Shown in pieces: positions 22,762 through 33,103 of a stretch of 64,000 bases of DNA. The first letter of the stretch is position 1. Each line of letters starts with the position of its first letter. The notes below the pieces were generated by a model. The model made no database searches. It saw only the letters and a list, made by a program, of their open reading frames with translations, and had not been told where the DNA came from. Position numbers and translations under genes: made by a program. Source of the stretch: Galeopsis tetrahit (lineage: Eukaryota; Streptophyta; Magnoliopsida; Lamiales; Lamiaceae); the NCBI GenBank assembly GCA_963675135.1, contig OY776124.1, forward strand, positions 8,756,677 to 8,820,676. Reading direction: 5' to 3'.

Positions 22762-25700
22762 ATGGAATCCACCAAAATTAGGAGCGGTGAAACAGCCATT
22801 AACATGGGTGAATCCAAGTCCATTAAAGCCACCACCGTTAAGGCTGCAGCAGGGTGGAAGAGAGGAGTCGCTGTTTTCGACTTTATTCTCCGTATTTGCG
22901 CCCTCGTCGCTGCCTTGGCTGCTGCCATCGCCATGGGAACCACCGATCAGACCCTCCCTTTCTTCACCCAGTTCTTCCAGTTCCAAGCCAGCTATGATGA
23001 TCTCCCCACCTTAACGTACGTACTCGTACTCTATCTGTTTCAAATCAATTTTTACACTTTTGTTTGTCTTTAAAAAACGAGTCTTACAATCCCACTTATT
23101 TGTCCTTCCTAACATTACATTTTCTTACACTAATACTTTTTTTTTATCACTTTAATAAAGTTGAAAATGATTTTTCTATCTAGAGTATTAATTTGCATAT
23201 TAAATGTTGCATGGTATTATAATGTGGTAAAGTCTATTAGCATAAATCAATAATAAATTAATTGATTTATTGTTATTAACTCTTATTGTGAGATTTGATG
23301 TATTGGAACTACACCTTTATTTATTCCCTACATTAATTGATTAAGAAGTCCGTTGCAATTCTTTGTATATATACATTGCAAGACTCACTCTGTAAAGCAT
23401 CAAAAATATATAAAATATTATTTAAACATGGTATCAGCCATTTAGCACAAAACCCTACATTTATAACTTTATTCACGCGTTTTCTCTTTCCGCCTCCTCA
23501 TCTTCTATTCTGCCTTTTCTATCTTCTTCATCACAATTGTTACTTCTCTCTCCTCCATAGCCCCTGCAACCATGTCTTCTCTCTCAGAAAAATCAGATAA
23601 ACCTGATACTCTCCCTTATGCTACTCTAATTCACATGCTCACCATCAAGCTCTCCTCCTCCAACTTTCTTCTTTGGCGTAGTCAACTCTATCCCCTTCTC
23701 ATCGGACAGGGCCTTATTGACCTCATCGACGGAACACGCCCGGCACCACCGTCTACAATTCAGATTGACGGAAAACCCGAGCCGAATCCCGATTTCAAGC
23801 TTTGGCTCGTCGAGGACCAGCGTCTCGTGAGTCTCATTTTTTCGTCTCTCACAGAGGAGGCGATGTCTGTGGTGGTCGGATGCACATCCGCGCGTTCCGC
23901 CTGGCTCGCTCTTGAGAGCCATTTCAGTCACCAATCCAAAGCTCGTGAATTCCGTCTAAAAGGCCAGCTTCAATCTCTAAAAAAAGATGACCGCTCTGTT
24001 GCTGAATTTGGTCGTGAGTTTAAGACGATTTGTGACCAACTCTCTGCCATTGGCTCTAATGTTGACGATACAGACAAAATTCACTTATTCCTAAAGGGTC
24101 TCGGTTCTTCTTTTTCTAATTTTTCGGCGACCCAAATGGCCCTCTCACCCCTGCCCTCTTTTCCGGTTCTCCTCAGCAATGCAGAGGCTTGGGATCAGTT
24201 TCAGCAAGGGCTAGATCCTCCGCCTCTGTCTCAGGCTGCCTTTATTGCTTCAACGGGCTTCCGTCCGCCTCCTTCTCTCTCTCGTGGTCGCGGTTCCGGT
24301 CAGGCTTCTGGTGGTCGTGGGTTTGGCCAAAGGCGTCCGCCCCATTGCCAAATTTGTAGACAAAATGGCCATTACGCCGATGCTTGTCCGGACCGGTTCA
24401 CCAAACCTGTTATTACTGCCCCTATGCCCAAGCCATTAGGCCCTCCATCTGCTCCTCAGTCTGCGAATCTGGCTGAAGCTTTCTCCGTTTCCTGCTCCAT
24501 TTCGGACCCTCCTACCTCTGATTGGTATTTGGACACTGGGGCCTCGGCACATATGACACCCTCTACTGCTCAGTTGAACTCTTCTCTACCTTACACAGGT
24601 TTGGATAAAGTTATTGTTGGTAATGGTGATTTTTTGCCTATATCTCATATTGGTTCATGTACTGTTAATAATTATTTGACTCTTACTAACGTCTTAGTCG
24701 TTCCAGGGCTTACAAAAAATTTACTCTCAGTTAGCAAATTATCTACTGATTCACCGGTTGTTGTTACTTTTAATGATGTTTCTTTTGAAATTCAGCATCG
24801 GGATACTCGGGAAGTTCTAGCTCGGGGAAGACGTAAGAACGGTCTTTATGTTTTGGACAACATTCAGTTAGCTTTGTTTGCTGCTCGTAGTCAGAAGGCG
24901 TCATTTGAATTATGGCACTCACGACTTGGCCATGTCTCATTTGATATTCTGTCATTTTTAAATAAATTAGGCAGCATTTCTGTTACTTCTTTATTACCCA
25001 AACCTGTTATTTGTGACTCTTGTGAGAAAGCTAAGAGTAAGCGTCTACCATTTACTTTGGATGTTAAACGTTCTTCGTGTGTTTTGGATTTGATTCATTG
25101 TGACTTGTGGGGGCCGGCGCCCGTTGCTTCTATATCTGGTTTTCGCTATTACGTTATCTTTGTGGATGACTTTTCACGGTTTACGTGGCTCTATCCTTTA
25201 CGTCAGAAATCTGATTTTTATGATATTTTGCTTAAATTTCATGTTTTTGTTGAAAATCAATTTTCTTGTCGCATTAAAACATTTCACAGTGATGGGGGCA
25301 CAGAGTTCACTAATAATAATGTTAAGCTTTTTTTTGAAAAAAATGGAATTCGACACATTCTCTCTTGTCCTTACACACCGGCCCAAAATGGGCGGGCCGA
25401 GCGTAAACACCGTCACGTCACTGAAACAGGTCTTGCCATGTTGTTTCACTCTCATGTTCCAATGAAATTTTGGGTTGATGCTTTCAGTAGTGCTGTGTAC
25501 ATAATTAATCGTTTACCTACAAAAGTTCTTAACGATAAATCTCCTTTTGAAATGCTTTTTTCTAATGTCCCTAATTATGATAATTTTCACCCATTTGGTT
25601 GTCGCGTGTATCCATGTCTTAGGGATTATGCTGCACACAAGTTTGATCCTCGAAGCTCGGCTTGTGTTTTCTTAGGCTATAGTAGTTCTCATAAAGGGTT

Positions 25701-28700
25701 TCGTTGCTATGATCCTACTACCTTCCGCGTCTTTATATCTCGACATGCAAAATTTGATGAGCTTTTTTTTCCTTTCTCTAAAGTGACGAACAATTCCTCC
25801 TCTGATCTTCTTCCTGTGTCGGAGTTTTTTGAGCCTGCCCGCTTGCCTGACTCATCTTCCCCTCCTCGGGTTCCTCCCTCCTCGGCGCCCTCATTGCCCC
25901 CTTGTACTCTTTGCTCAACTGATTCTCCTAATTTGATTATCTCTAATGCATCTCATATTGCAGACAATAACTCTGATTTTGATGCTTCCTCAAACCCGGT
26001 CTCTACCTCTCCATCCGTCCGTTCAGCCGTAATTCCACCATTGGATCCTACTCCAACGACTTCTGCATCCACCTCTTCCCACCAGATGCAAACTCGAGGG
26101 AAGTCCGGCATTTTCAAACCTAAGCATATTCCAAATTATACTTGCACTACTTTGTTTAATGCTCTCATTGCAGTTAAAGAGCCTCGTGGTGTCAAAACTG
26201 CCCTAAAGCATCCTGAGTGGTTGGCTGCCATGCATGAGGAACTTTCTGCTCTATCCTCCAACAACACTTGGGATCTTGTGCCTCGCCCGAAAAATACTAA
26301 TATTGTAGGTTCAAAATGGGTGTTTCGGACTAAGTTTTTGGCTAATGGGTTAGTGGATCGCTATAAAGCCCGTCTTGTTGCCCAGGGGTTTTCTCAACTC
26401 CCAGGATTCGATTACTCTCACACATTCAGTCCCGTAATCCGGGCATCTACTGTCCGCATTGTCTTATCCTTGGCCGTGTTACAAAACTGGCCGCTCCACC
26501 AACTTGACGTAAAAAATGCTTTCTTAAATGGAGTCCTATCCAAACCCGTGTTCATGGAGCAGCCCCCCGGGTTCATCAATGCTAAGCTTCCTGATCATGT
26601 GTGTCGTCTTAAAAAGGCATTGTATGGGCTTAAGCAAGCTCCTCGTGCTTGGTTTCAACGTCTTAGTGATTTTCTTTTGAGCATTGGTTTCATTTGTAGT
26701 CGCACTGACTCCTCTTTGTTTATCTACATCCGTGGTCCTCACATATTATATCTTTTAGTTTATGTTGATGACTTCATCTTGACTGGTAATTCTGTTTCCA
26801 CTTTGCAGGCATTTATTGCTCGTCTTCGACGGGAGTTTGCAATCAAGGATCTGGGTAAGCTTAACTATTTCTTGGGGCTTGAGGTGTCTTACACTTCTTC
26901 TGGTTTGTTTTTGAATCAGGCAAAGTACGCTCGTGACATTCTTCAAAGAGCTGCTCTTGAAGATTGCAAACCAGTTGCCACACCTCTCGTCACCGGCTGC
27001 CAGCTTCCCTCGTCTGGTCCTTTGTTCAGTGATCCTACTCTATATCGATCCTTGGTCGGGGCTCTTCAATATCTTACAATTACTCGGCCGGATTTGAGCT
27101 TTGCTGTCAATCTCGTTAGCCAACATCTTCACAGTCCGACCATTGAACACTTTCAGGCTGTGAAGCGCATCCTTCGCTATGTGAAGCATACTCCATCCTA
27201 TGGCCTTTCTTTCACACGTAGCTCCTCCTTGGATGTGGTGGCCTACTCTGATGCTGATTGGGCTCGTTGTATCGAAACGCGTCGGTCTACCTATGGTTAC
27301 TCCATTTATCTAGGTGGGAACCTTGTTTCTTGGAGTGCTAAGAAACAACCCACGGTCTCTCGTTCGAGTTGTGAATCCGAGTATCGTGCTCTAGCTAACA
27401 CATCTTCTGAATTGGTGTGTGTCCTGCAAATTCTTCAGGAGCTCCAAGTCCGTCTCCCTTCTTGTCCTACTCTATTTTCGGATAACAATAGTGCAGTGTT
27501 TCTTAGCCAGAATCCCAGTGCCAATAAACGCGCCAAGCATATTGATATTGACTACCACTTTGTTCGGGAACTCGTCTCGTCTGGTCGCTTGAACACCAAA
27601 TTTATCTCTTCCGACCTTCAAATTGCGGATATCTTCACAAAGGCTCTTCCTCGCCCTCTCTTTGAATTTTTTCGAGACAAGCTACGAGTCGGTCCTCATC
27701 CCGCGTCTTGCTTGAGGGGGGATATTAGCATAAATCAATAATAAATTAATTGATTTATTGTTATTAACTCTTATTGTGAGATTTGATGTATTGGAACTAC
27801 ACCTTTATTTATTCCCTACATTAATTGATTAAGAAGTCCGTTGCAATTCTTTGTATATATACATTGCAGGCATGTATGCAATATATTGCATCAGGAAGTT
27901 TCTCATTTTGTCATTTTGGTATGTTCGCCTATAAACTTCATATACCCTTTTCGACAAATATCTTTTAAGTTTTTATTCTTACAGTTTACTTTATATTTTA
28001 CTTTTTCTTTCTATCTCTCTACTTTTCAATCACGTCACTTATACTATATTTATTATTTAATCACTTTTTTTAATCTATGTGACCAAAAGTAACGAAAACT
28101 TATAGATTGAGTGAATAATGTTGCAGGTTTTTTGTGGTGGCAAATGCTATTGCTAGTGGGTACTTAGTACTATCCTTGCCTTTCTCCATTGTTACCATTA
28201 TTCGTCCTCATGCTTCTGGAATTAAGCTTCTTCTCCTCATCTTGGACACTGTAAGTAATTTCCCCAAACTACCCTTTTTATCCTTACATTGCAAATTAAA
28301 TCACTATCTTTCGTTTGATTTCAATTTAATCTGAAATTTTAAATAATTGTAAATAAATCAATTAATTTTTTTGACGGTCTTATTTGTGTTCAAATCTATT
28401 GTGACTTGCTAATGTGTCACTTCCTTAATAAACAACATTATTTTTTTATTCCGATCTAATCTCAAACATACAATTCATACACAAATGAGATTGTCAAATA
28501 AGTCTAAGTTGCAACAATATTTAAAGTTGGTGATTTACTTACAATTATTTAAAAATTTAAATTAAATTACAATTAAGTCGTGTAAATATATATTCTTGGA
28601 TTGATCGGCTTCCAATATTACAGGTGGTGTTGGCTTTTACGACGGCGGCAGCGGCTGCGGCGGCCGCCATTGTGTACTTAGCCCACAATGGAAATTCCAA

Positions 28701-28839
28701 CACCAACTGGCTAGCAATTTGCCAACAATTCTCTGATTTCTGCCAACGTGTCAGCGGCGCCGTCGTCGGCTCTTTTATCGCCGCCGTCATCTTGTTATTC
28801 TTGGTCGTGCTTTCTGCGGTGGCTCTTCGCAAGCACTAG
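22762..28839 (+). CDS. CASP: Casparian strip membrane domain protein (CASP)
   Basis: Four-pass plasma-membrane scaffold of 197 residues that, in the endodermis, guides lignin polymerisation in the Casparian strip. Exons are 22762-23015, 28127-28250 and 28624-28839, with junctions in phase. The first TM region reads GVAVFDFILRICALVAALAAA with the conserved Arg. The first extracellular loop holds the CASP signature TLPFFTQFFQFQASYDDLP, which separates true CASPs from the wider CASPL family. Transmembrane helix 3 has the conserved Asp in LLLLILDT. The second loop is YLAHNGNSNTNWLAICQQF then DFCQRVS. The C-terminus is short and basic (LRKH). Intron 1 is 5.1 kb because a Copia element occupies it, in the same orientation. 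I infer the gene is still functional because all three exons are intact. Confidence 0.93.
23235..23428 (+). repeat. 5' LTR of the Copia element
   Basis: Begins TATTAGCATAAATC (the usual TG start appears as TA) and ends TTTAAACA, directly before the primer-binding site TGGTATCAG. About 194 bases; the length is set by the primer-binding site position, since only the first 146 bases recur at the 3' side. Confidence 0.75.
23572..27741 (+). CDS. Copia gag-pol polyprotein, intact
   Basis: Single frame of 1389 residues with every Copia domain in order. Gag (UBN2-type) spans about 1-250 and a CCHC zinc knuckle lies at 259-272 (CQICRQNGHYADAC). The aspartic protease has DTGA at 321. The GAG-pre-integrase segment carries LWHSRLGHVS. 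The integrase has catalytic Asp at about 511 (HCDLWG), Asp at 574 (HSDGGTEF) and Glu at 610 (NGRAERKHR), a D,D-35-E spacing. The reverse transcriptase has YVDD at 1064-1067. RNase H starts at YSDADW (about 1225), with SWSAKKQPTVSRSSCESEY and KHIDIDYHFVRE. No stop or frameshift is present, so the element could be autonomous apart from its clipped 3' LTR. Confidence 0.95.
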   Translation: MSSLSEKSDKPDTLPYATLIHMLTIKLSSSNFLLWRSQLYPLLIGQGLIDLIDGTRPAPPSTIQIDGKPEPNPDFKLWLVEDQRLVSLIFSSLTEEAMSVVVGCTSARSAWLALESHFSHQSKAREFRLKGQLQSLKKDDRSVAEFGREFKTICDQLSAIGSNVDDTDKIHLFLKGLGSSFSNFSATQMALSPLPSFPVLLSNAEAWDQFQQGLDPPPLSQAAFIASTGFRPPPSLSRGRGSGQASGGRGFGQRRPPHCQICRQNGHYADACPDRFTKPVITAPMPKPLGPPSAPQSANLAEAFSVSCSISDPPTSDWYLDTGASAHMTPSTAQLNSSLPYTGLDKVIVGNGDFLPISHIGSCTVNNYLTLTNVLVVPGLTKNLLSVSKLSTDSPVVVTFNDVSFEIQHRDTREVLARGRRKNGLYVLDNIQLALFAARSQKASFELWHSRLGHVSFDILSFLNKLGSISVTSLLPKPVICDSCEKAKSKRLPFTLDVKRSSCVLDLIHCDLWGPAPVASISGFRYYVIFVDDFSRFTWLYPLRQKSDFYDILLKFHVFVENQFSCRIKTFHSDGGTEFTNNNVKLFFEKNGIRHILSCPYTPAQNGRAERKHRHVTETGLAMLFHSHVPMKFWVDAFSSAVYIINRLPTKVLNDKSPFEMLFSNVPNYDNFHPFGCRVYPCLRDYAAHKFDPRSSACVFLGYSSSHKGFRCYDPTTFRVFISRHAKFDELFFPFSKVTNNSSSDLLPVSEFFEPARLPDSSSPPRVPPSSAPSLPPCTLCSTDSPNLIISNASHIADNNSDFDASSNPVSTSPSVRSAVIPPLDPTPTTSASTSSHQMQTRGKSGIFKPKHIPNYTCTTLFNALIAVKEPRGVKTALKHPEWLAAMHEELSALSSNNTWDLVPRPKNTNIVGSKWVFRTKFLANGLVDRYKARLVAQGFSQLPGFDYSHTFSPVIRASTVRIVLSLAVLQNWPLHQLDVKNAFLNGVLSKPVFMEQPPGFINAKLPDHVCRLKKALYGLKQAPRAWFQRLSDFLLSIGFICSRTDSSLFIYIRGPHILYLLVYVDDFILTGNSVSTLQAFIARLRREFAIKDLGKLNYFLGLEVSYTSSGLFLNQAKYARDILQRAALEDCKPVATPLVTGCQLPSSGPLFSDPTLYRSLVGALQYLTITRPDLSFAVNLVSQHLHSPTIEHFQAVKRILRYVKHTPSYGLSFTRSSSLDVVAYSDADWARCIETRRSTYGYSIYLGGNLVSWSAKKQPTVSRSSCESEYRALANTSSELVCVLQILQELQVRLPSCPTLFSDNNSAVFLSQNPSANKRAKHIDIDYHFVRELVSSGRLNTKFISSDLQIADIFTKALPRPLFEFFRDKLRVGPHPASCLRGDISINQ
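27723..27868 (+). repeat. 3' LTR of the Copia element, truncated
   Basis: Matches 23235-23380 with no difference that I can see, then changes abruptly to GGCATGTATG. The missing 48 bases correspond to 23381-23428. Confidence 0.85.
27880..28115. mobile_element. Decayed Stowaway-like MITE in CASP intron 1
   Basis: Similar to 32875-33103 over most of its length. Shared blocks include GTCATTTTGGT, CTTTTCGACAAATATCTTTT, TTTACTTTATAT and TTTAATCACTTTTTTTAATC. The outer termini are eroded; the right side still reads AACTTATAGATTGAGTGAATA. Confidence 0.55.
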
Positions 28840-29226
28840 TACTGTTTCATTTTCAATTTAAGTATATATACCGTGTGAGGGAGGAAATGATGTATGTATT
28901 TGAATTTGTTTACTAGATGATTAAATGTATTTAATTTGCTTTTCTTTCTCCAAAAATTATCATTAATTTAGCTTCTTGATACGATTGTATTGTATGTATG
29001 TGCTCGTTTGGTTTGATAGACAAAATAGATAGTATGTTTGTGTAGTTTATACTCCCTCCATATGTGCTCGTTTGGTTTGATAGACAAAATAGATAGTATG
29101 TTTGTATAGTTTATACTGTACTAAAGTAGTTTGGATTGTAGAATAAATTGAATTTTATTGTGTTTTTTCTAAATACCCTTTATAATTAAAAAAAATCTAA
29201 TTTTTTTTTTTTGAAGCAAAAAAAAA
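28840..29226. other. CASP 3' region with a 64-base tandem duplication
   Basis: After the CASP stop codon comes the 3' untranslated region. Then TATGTGCTCGTTTGGTTTGA occurs twice (from 28997 and 29061), marking a nearly exact 64-base tandem repeat to about 29116. The rest is A/T tracts. Confidence 0.7.
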
Positions 29227-30962
29227 GGTTAATTCTAAATAAATACACCAACCTTAGTCTCAGTATCAATTTAATCACGACATTTACGATTATTGTAAAA
29301 AATCCCAAACTTTCATCCTGTTGCAATTAAATACACGTTTGTTTTTTTTTTCTCCGGCCAACAATTGATGATGTGATTTGCCCGGAGCTTGCCACGTCAG
29401 ATTGCCCATATTCTTTTTGGTAAAGTCTAGTATGCACTCGAGTGCATGCTGTGCACCCTAGTCCATGTGCACTTTTCAGTTTACTGACTTACACTTTTTG
29501 GTAATGATGTTGCACTTTTCAATTATTACTCATTTACCAAAAAGTGTAAGTCAGTAAACTGAAAAGTGCACATAGACTAGGGTGCACAGCATGCACTCGA
29601 GTTCATAGCAACCAACCAATTCTTTTTTATTTTTTTTATTTCTCACATCAGATTAAATTTTATATAAATAAAAATAAAATTTATAAAAATAAAACTTCTG
29701 CTTCTTCTATGTCTTTCTCAACTTTTCAAACTCAATACAATACCGTTCTTCTTCTGCGTCTTTCTCAACTTTTCAAACTCAATACAGTTCTTCTTCGCGT
29801 CTTTCTCAACTTCTCAAACTCAATACAGTTCTTCTGCGTCTTTCTCAATTTCTCAAACTCAATACAATTTTTCTCGGCATCTTTCTCACTTCTCAAATTC
29901 CAAATTCTTCTCTTCTAGCCCTAAAAATCAAAATCATAAAGATAGAACTAACCCTAAAAATGGCAAAAAAAATTGTAAAAAATCATTTAAAAATAATTCT
30001 AGGTACTACTGTTGATAGGTCAATCAAGCATTCAATCCTTATGGTACAAGGATGTGGAAGATAAGGAAGAGAGGTCCTGAGAAAATTCCTAGAAATTCTA
30101 CAAAATTGACCAGACATGAAATACAAATGACTTGGTCTGCAACAAAGAAAACTTGTTCCCGTGCACTTCAAAAGACCAGAGAAATTGCATGTAAGATTGT
30201 GTTTTTTGTCATTTATACTAATTTTTTTAGCAATATATAGTGATTTAAAAAAATGTCATGTTATATGTTTGTCATGTTTGAAGAAAAATGGCAAACCAAG
30301 ACATGAGTGTATTGATTTTCGAAACCTTTGACACTATTATATGAGGGTAAGTTTCTTATTTTATTAAATATTTGTATATTTCTTATAACTATATTGTTAT
30401 TTTCATTCTTCCATATTTCTCTGATCTTTTTGAAGTCCTTTGCACGGGAACAACTTTTCTTTGTTGTAGCCCACTACATTATATACAGAGCAGGTCATTA
30501 GAATTTCTAGAAATTTCCTCAGGACCTCTCTTCTTTATCTTCCACATCCTTCTACCATGCTTGATCTATCAACAGTGTAGTACCTAGAAATTTTTTTTAA
30601 GGATTTTTTACAATTTTTTTTGCCATGTTTAGTGTTAATTCTATCCTTATGATTTTGATTTTTAGGGTTAGAAGAGAAGAACTGGAGTTGAGAAGTTGAG
30701 AAAGACGCAGTAGAAGTTTTATTTTTTTTTTATAAATTTTTATTTATATAAAATTTAATCTGATGTGGAAAATAAAAAAAATAAAAAAGAATATGGGTAA
30801 TCTGACGTGGCAAGCTCCGGCAAACCACATCATCAATTGTTGGCCGGAGAAAAAAAAATGTGTATGTAATTGCAAAAAGATTGAGATTTTTTACAATAAT
30901 CGTAAAAATCGTGATTAAATTGATATTGAGATAAAATGTGGTGTATTTATTTAGAATTAACC
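29227..30962. mobile_element. Foldback (long terminal inverted repeat) element, 1.7 kb
   Basis: The ends are inverted: left GGTTAATTCTAAATAAATAC, right GTATTTATTTAGAATTAACC. The arms stay complementary for about 500 or more bases (left to about 30180 excluding a nested MITE, right from about 30437). Paired blocks include CTCCGGCCAACAATTGATGA and AGATAAGGAAGAGAGGTCCT. Flanks are runs of A, compatible with a 9-base A duplication but not diagnostic. The left arm contains a roughly 40-base minisatellite (29700-29900; CTTTCTCAACTTTTCAAACT and variants, about five units) that is reduced to one unit in the right arm. No transposase. Probably Mutator-related, inferred from GG...CC ends. Confidence 0.8.
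29419..29618. mobile_element. Palindromic Mutator-type MITE, copy 2 (nested)
   Basis: Same family as 20-332: starts GGTAAAGTCTAGTATGCACT, with the inverted partner block GTGCACAGCATGCACTCGAG near the right end. The 9-base duplication ATTCTTTTT flanks it (29410-29418 and 29619-29627). The opposite arm of the host foldback element (about 30780-30800) holds the same sequence without the MITE and with one copy of the 9 bases, so the empty site is visible. Confidence 0.92.
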
Positions 30963-32042
30963 AAAAAAAAAAAAAAATCTAATTTTGAAGCTTTAAAAAT
31001 TGATATGCAAAAATGACTCTCTCTCATGTTGAACAGATAAACTTACCCTTCCACCACCTTCCATCATGTACTATAAATCAAACATATGCAGGTTAAAATG
31101 GAAAAACAGATCCAGGCCCTTTTTTTTTTTTTTTTGGGGCCTTAATCTATCTAACTAAACATAGGAAAAACTAGGACAATTAATCTAACTCACTTTTTCC
31201 TAAAAACCAAACCAGCCCTATGTGTCTAGTATATAAAATCAACAAAATAATTTGAATACATTTTATATATAAATTTATATAAAATATAATGTACTATGTT
31301 ATTTTGTATGACATTTATGGATATTTTTCGACATTTATCGATTTTTTTTTAAATTTATCGACATTTTCTCGATATTAGGCTCGATATTGTTATTGTCTAC
31401 TGATATTTATCGATATTTTCAATTTTTTTAAAAATATCGTGGAAATATCGATATTGAGTGATCCCGAAAAATGGATATATCGAGGATATATTGGGGATAT
31501 TTCCAGATATTTTCATCCATACATGATAGTTACATCGTCATTTTAATTTGGAATGCAATTGTACCACTTGTGTGATGTGTACTAATTTTGTTCTTTTTAA
31601 TGTAAGACTTGAAAGAGAAACCTATCAACTAAAATCAAAATGAATTTCATGTATGTTAAAAATTATACTCCAATAAATAAAATTAAAAGTAATACTTATG
31701 TCAAATAAAGTATTAAATATATTTATTAATCTTTAATTCAATCCATAAACTAAAAGTCCAAATGAAAAGTTTTAAATAAAAAATGACATTAGTGGAAGTC
31801 CAAATAAAAACACAGCATTTAATTATTAGCCTTTTACAGCTTCAAACACGTGCGAAATGCCACGTTGATAATGGAAGGCTAATATTTTTAAAAAAAATAG
31901 TCGAAAGCTAATTGATTCCGATCTCAAAGAGGAAAATTAATACGGTTCATCAATAATGACAACTTTATTAAATACTAATAGTGTGAAGGATTGATGATAT
32001 ATAAAAATATTAATTTCAATTTAAAATATACTATTACTTCTA

Positions 32043-32325
32043 ATAGGCTCGTGGGATTGATGTAAGGGGCAGGGATGGTTATATTTCTGGGAGCGAACTT
32101 CGGGCGAATATGAAGCGCATGAATACAAGTTATGCTTTCGATTGAAAGAGAATTTCGAATCCGCTTTATCTACAAACAAAGAAGCTATAACTAATGTAAC
32201 TATGAATCTCATGGAGAGTTCGATTCTGGCTCAAAATGAACGCTGACGGCATGCTTAACACATGCAAGTCGGACGAAAAGTGGTGTTTCCAATGGCGGAC
32301 GAGTGAGTAACACATAACTATTTGG
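32043..32325 (+). pseudogene. Nuclear plastid DNA: rrn16 leader and 5' end of 16S
   Basis: Resembles the plastid segment upstream of and entering 16S rRNA. The leader reads CGTGGGATTGATGTAAGGGG and AATATGAAGCGCATGAATAC. The 16S start is GGAGAGTTCGATTCTGGCTC, then GGCATGCTTAACACATGCAA, ending near GAGTGAGTAACAC. Many differences from remembered plastid sequence are C-to-T or G-to-A, as expected for an old, methylated nuclear insertion. It covers only about the first 110 bases of 16S, so it is a relic and not an rRNA gene. Confidence 0.8.
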
Positions 32326-32334
32326 TTTAATTCA

Positions 32335-32815
32335 TCAACTCAATGATAAATAAAAAAAATGGATATTCCAATCATTTCACTTTCTTGCTAGAAAGAAAGA
32401 AATAAGGGAAATTTTATGTCTCATCGAATCGCACGTAGAGCTATTGATAATACACACAAGGTTAATGGTATTTCATAACTAATTGATTGAGCAACAACCC
32501 TTAATCAAGGAATATTTATTATTTGATCCATATTCTGACATAAGAAGTTAAACGGGAGCAAGACTTGAAACAACTATCCATAAAAAAAACACCAATACTA
32601 AGATCTGCTAGAATAAAACGATAGCTAAAAGGAATTATTGAGCAACTTAGCAAAATGTATATGACTGCTATGGATAGCCCAAAATTAAATAAACAAGTAT
32701 CTCCTCTAGATGGAAGAATATTTTCAAACCCCTTTGGAGAGTTTGGTAAATTGATCTCTGGGATCTTAAGATCAAATTTGAAAAAAAATTCAATCAAAAT
32801 ATTTTATATCGACAG
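32335..32815 (-). pseudogene. Nuclear plastid DNA: ndhA exon 1 and intron start
   Basis: Read on the minus strand this is plastid NADH dehydrogenase subunit A. Recognisable stretches are DTCLFNFGLSIAVI and LADLSIGVFF, followed by the exon end and a group II intron 5' end (GTGCGATTCGATGAGACAT near 32415-32440). It carries many substitutions and frameshifts. It abuts the rrn16 fragment although the two loci are far apart in the plastome (inverted repeat versus small single-copy region), so the insertion is chimeric. Confidence 0.8.
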
Positions 32816-32874
32816 GTTTTTCCATCACTTTGAAAGATGTCAATTTATTTTTTGCACATTGATTAAAATATATA

Positions 32875-33103
32875 CTCACTCTGCCAGCCTATAAATTTTG
32901 CATTTTATCATTTTGGTCGGCTCTAATCTTCTCATACTTTTCTTGACAAATATCTTTTAATTTTTTATTTTTAAACTTCACTTTATATCTTACTTTTTAT
33001 CTTTATCTCTTTATCTCTCAATCTACTATATTTATAATTTAATCATTTTTCTTAATCTGTATACCCGAAAGTAATGAAAAAATTTATAGACTGATGGAGG
33101 GAG
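32875..33103. mobile_element. Stowaway-like MITE, 229 bp
   Basis: Left CTCACTCTGCCAGCCTATAA, right TTATAGACTGATGGAGGGAG, flanked by TA. The left terminus is mutated from CTCCCTCC. Related to the decayed element at 27880-28115. Confidence 0.65.

Larger units (their letters stand above)
23235..27868 (+). mobile_element. Copia LTR retrotransposon in CASP intron 1
   Basis: Element of about 4.6 kb with a 5' LTR (23235-23428), a primer-binding site complementary to initiator Met tRNA (TGGTATCAG at 23429), one uninterrupted gag-pol frame, a purine tract (GAGGGGGGA before 27723) and a 3' LTR remnant (27723-27868). The two LTRs look identical over all 146 shared bases, indicating a recent insertion. 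The 3' copy stops about 48 bases short of the 5' copy, and no flanking 5-base target duplication is visible, so the 3' edge was probably trimmed after insertion. Orientation matches the host gene. Confidence 0.92.

Noticed and set aside
32220..32325. 16S rRNA gene
   Set aside because: Only the 5' end is present, with many substitutions, and it runs into ndhA sequence. It is a nuclear plastid relic.
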